A stretch of 8,005 bases of DNA from Pseudooctadecabacter sp. (GTDB taxonomy: Bacteria > Pseudomonadota > Alphaproteobacteria > Rhodobacterales > Rhodobacteraceae): NCBI GenBank assembly GCA_020628265.1, contig JAHDFG010000096.1, positions 1 through 8,005 of the forward strand, in the 5' to 3' direction. Position 1 is the stretch's first letter; every line of letters begins with the position of its first letter. The notes below the pieces were generated by a model. It saw nothing but the letters and a program-made list of their open reading frames with translations, was not told the origin of the DNA and made no database searches. Position numbers and translations under genes: made by a program. This document shows positions 6,272 to 8,005 of this stretch, one piece after another.

Positions 6272-6562
6272 TCAACGCCTCCGTTTCGGCACGCGGCTGA
6301 TGAAGTCGGGCGGACGTTTGGCGACCCATGCAAAGAACTTGGCCAGTCTCGGGTGGGCACGCAAGGCCTCTGGACTGGCATAGTTTCGGGCGAGCTCAGC
6401 CTCTGACAATGTCGCGTGGATTTCCTTGTGACAGATATGATGCACAAGAATCACGGGCCCGCCCTTGCCGCCTTTCAGCTTCGGGATCAGGTGATGCAGG
6501 CTTTGCGGAACGCCCTCAGGGATAGGGCGCAGGCAAAGGGGGCAGGTCGGATCGTCGGACAT
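6272..6562 (-). CDS. Small HNH-motif nuclease-like protein
   Basis: A 96-residue protein of the HNH superfamily. It has a zinc-type CPLC knuckle (Cys7, Cys10), then SLHHLIPKLKGGKGG (21-35), where the paired His23-His24 resemble the first histidine of the HNH motif, then HHICHKEIHATL (41-52), which supplies further metal or catalytic ligands (His41, His42, Cys44, His45, His49). The C-terminal half is helical and basic, ending in PKRRR, compatible with nucleic-acid binding. I recognise it as a short standalone type often annotated simply as HNH endonuclease; no biological role is known to me. The ATG has AGGGGGG just before it, close to the start. It begins 18 nt after the protease stop and ends 55 nt before tauR, so it may be co-transcribed with the protease. 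Nothing links it to sulfonate metabolism. Confidence 0.78.
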   Translation of the reverse strand: MSDDPTCPLCLRPIPEGVPQSLHHLIPKLKGGKGGPVILVHHICHKEIHATLSEAELARNYASPEALRAHPRLAKFFAWVAKRPPDFISRVPKRRR

Positions 6563-6580
6563 GCCCCCCTAGATAATGCC

Positions 6581-8005
6581 TCATTGCTGTTGCGCCACAA
6601 TGGCTGCGAAGGCGCGGCTGTCCACGGCGAGGTTGGCTTGGGCAAAGGGCGTCTTATTGTCCTCGTCGTCAAAGAACATGCTGTCCACGGCGATGATCTT
6701 CCACGCGCCGCCCACGTTCAGCAGGAACGGTGAACCGCTGTCGCCCTGCGCCGTGTCGCATTCGTGCAGGATCGAATTGTCCTCATAGGCCTCGACCACG
6801 CGGCAGCCTTGGTTGCCGGACATGTTGTCGCCCGTGTCCCAGGAATAGCCCGCCTGATTGACCAGCAGGCCGGAGCGCCCGATCTGGCTCAGGTCCGCGG
6901 CTGTCAGCTCATGCACCTCCAGATAGCCGATCTCATTGCCCAAGGGGCGGTCGAGCGTCACCAGCGCCCAGTCATGGCCATTGCCGCCACCCGCGGGCAT
7001 GCTTTCGGGTGTGTAGGCAGGGTCAAAGACCGCTCCGGTCACTTTGGCCTGCCCTTGATCCGTCCCACGGCTGAGGCCAGCGGAGAAGCTGATCGGCGTC
7101 AGGGTTTCGTTGCCGGTATCGGTGACGCAATGCGCTGCCGTCAGCACCAGAGAGGGGCCGACCAGCGTACCGGTGCAGCCGCCGCCCTCTGCCAGTTCAA
7201 GCGAGCCGATGGCGCGCCATGGCATCTGGGTGGTGTCCACTAGGAACCGGTCATCCCGTCCGAAGAAGTGATTTTCCAGACCCGCAGGGCGCGACCGGCC
7301 CAGACAGTCGGCGGTGTCGCTGAATGCCTCGCAGGTGCCATTGCCGGTGCCGGGTTCATTGCACACACCATCAAAGGCCGTGTTGCAGGTGTCCGTGCGG
7401 TTGCGCAGGTAGGCCACGTCGGCGCAGTCGGTCACGTCTGTTCCGCTGGTGCAGTTGTCCGTCCCGATGCCGGGCTCGTCACATTCGCCATCATTGGCCC
7501 AACGGCAGCTGTCTTCACCACCCATGGCCATCGCACGACAGTCAGAGGCGTCGGTCCCCGTCTCGCAAAAGATCGTGCCACCAAAATTCACGTCATCACA
7601 TTCGCCGTCGTTCGAATACTGGCAGCTGTCATCGCCCAATTGCGTGCGCAGGTTGGCGGGGACAAGTTCCAGCAGACGGGCCAAAGCCTCGGGCGAGTTG
7701 CCATAAAGGTTGCAGTCGGTGCTGTCGGAGCCGTCCACGCAGGCCCCGCCGCCGCCGTACCGCAGCTCATCACATTCGCCGTCATTGGCCCATTCGCAGC
7801 TGTCGTCGTCCAATCCCATGGCCAGCTGCCGGCAATCGGCGCTGTCCGTGCCGTCCTGACAGTAACCGCCACCGCCATAGCGGGCCTCGTCACATTCGTT
7901 GTCGTTGGAATATTCACAGGAGTTGTCGCCGCCGCCCAACGCAGGCGAGACGTTGGTGATCTGCGCGCTGCAATCGGTCGTGTCGGTGCCTGCCTCGCAG
8001 AAGCC
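6581..8005 (-). CDS. Trypsin-like serine protease with Cys-rich repeats, 5' end outside window
   Basis: Secreted-type S1-family serine endopeptidase; 474 residues are visible and the frame stays open to the right edge. The N-terminal part (visible residues 1-234) is a chain of four-cysteine, Asp-rich repeats. After a linker, the protease domain runs from about residue 260 to the end. The catalytic triad is visible as His292 in TAAHC, Asp345 in DWALVTLD and Ser423 in GDSGSP. Cys277 and Cys293 are placed like the Cys42-Cys58 disulfide of chymotrypsin. Six residues before the serine is Asp417, the position of trypsin Asp189, which may mean cleavage after Arg or Lys; V8-like relatives also often have Asp there, so this is uncertain. 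The many paired cysteines imply export to an oxidising compartment. The signal peptide, if any, lies outside the window. The TTG at 7937-7939 is not a plausible start because it falls between two repeats. Target unknown. Confidence 0.88.
   Translation of the reverse strand, partial: GFCEAGTDTTDCSAQITNVSPALGGGDNSCEYSNDNECDEARYGGGGYCQDGTDSADCRQLAMGLDDDSCEWANDGECDELRYGGGGACVDGSDSTDCNLYGNSPEALARLLELVPANLRTQLGDDSCQYSNDGECDDVNFGGTIFCETGTDASDCRAMAMGGEDSCRWANDGECDEPGIGTDNCTSGTDVTDCADVAYLRNRTDTCNTAFDGVCNEPGTGNGTCEAFSDTADCLGRSRPAGLENHFFGRDDRFLVDTTQMPWRAIGSLELAEGGGCTGTLVGPSLVLTAAHCVTDTGNETLTPISFSAGLSRGTDQGQAKVTGAVFDPAYTPESMPAGGGNGHDWALVTLDRPLGNEIGYLEVHELTAADLSQIGRSGLLVNQAGYSWDTGDNMSGNQGCRVVEAYEDNSILHECDTAQGDSGSPFLLNVGGAWKIIAVDSMFFDDEDNKTPFAQANLAVDSRAFAAIVAQQQ
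7304..8005 (-). repeat. Coding tandem repeats: four-Cys, Asp-rich modules
   Basis: Five full repeats and one cut by the window edge. First-to-last cysteine spans are 7832-7918, 7712-7798, 7538-7624, 7424-7507 and 7304-7387; the partial one is at 7970-8005. The pattern is C-x7-C-x9-10-C-x8-C, with a body close to DSCxxxNDGECDE and an end close to CxxGTDxxDC. Starts are 40, 58, 39 and 40 residues apart; the long gap holds a 26-residue linker with a helix-like SPEALARLLELV stretch. Conserved acidic positions resemble calcium ligands of LDL-receptor class A modules, but those have six cysteines. Similarity also shows in the DNA (for example CATTCGCCGTCATTGGCCCA occurs in two repeats), so the duplications are probably fairly recent. 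Confidence 0.85.

Noticed and set aside
7937..7939. TTG as the start of the protease gene
   Set aside because: The frame continues upstream without a stop and encodes the end of another cysteine repeat, so the gene begins beyond the window.
7324..7959. Plus-strand Cys/Arg/His-rich frame of 211 codons resembling a zinc-finger or metallothionein-like protein
   Set aside because: Its repeat pattern is the complement of the repeated protease segment, so the periodicity comes from the other strand.
7304..8005. CRISPR-like array from the regularly spaced DNA repeats
   Set aside because: The repeats are imperfect, about 120 bp apart, and preserve a reading frame and cysteine pattern; they are coding repeats.
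6272..8005. Protease plus HNH nuclease as an anti-phage system
   Set aside because: The protease has features of an exported protein, and there is no sensor, transferase or ATPase partner or mobile-element signature in the window.

Overview
The window looks like a piece of chromosome from an alphaproteobacterium of the Rhodobacteraceae, most likely a marine roseobacter-type bacterium. I infer this from the high G+C, the gene content and order (tauR, xsc, pta, ackA, tauE) and operator-like repeats that resemble those I recall for TauR of Rhodobacter capsulatus. No database search was possible, so the taxon is an inference.

Layout: all seven genes lie on the minus strand, so transcription runs from the right edge to the left edge. 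From the right: a secreted-type trypsin-fold serine protease with an N-terminal array of Cys/Asp-rich repeats (5' end outside the window); a 96-residue HNH-motif protein starting 18 nt after it; a 55-nt spacer with a pair of operator-like repeats; the MocR/GntR-type regulator tauR; a 174-nt spacer with a second pair of operator-like repeats; then the compact run xsc, pta, ackA and a TauE/SafE-family exporter cut by the left edge. pta and ackA are 3 nt apart, ackA and tauE overlap by 4 nt, and xsc and pta are separated by 69 nt containing a strong stem-loop.

How the genes work together: Xsc converts sulfoacetaldehyde plus phosphate to acetyl phosphate and sulfite. Pta turns acetyl phosphate into acetyl-CoA, the AckA homologue could turn it into acetate and ATP, and the TauE-like protein would export toxic sulfite. 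This is the common lower half of organosulfonate (taurine, isethionate, sulfoacetate and similar) catabolism. The steps that make sulfoacetaldehyde (Tpa, TauXY) and the taurine transporter TauABC are not in the window.

Most notable: (1) TauR-box-like direct repeats in front of both xsc and tauR, with nearly equal spacing (23 and 22 bp) but opposite orientation; (2) an AckA homologue that lacks the catalytic aspartate of the family's FDTAFH motif (it reads FGTAFH); (3) a stem-loop between xsc and pta; (4) a protease whose four-cysteine repeats alternate in type, as if duplicated two at a time. Apart from the AckA change, the sulfonate module is a known pathway. I see no convincing new multi-gene system here.
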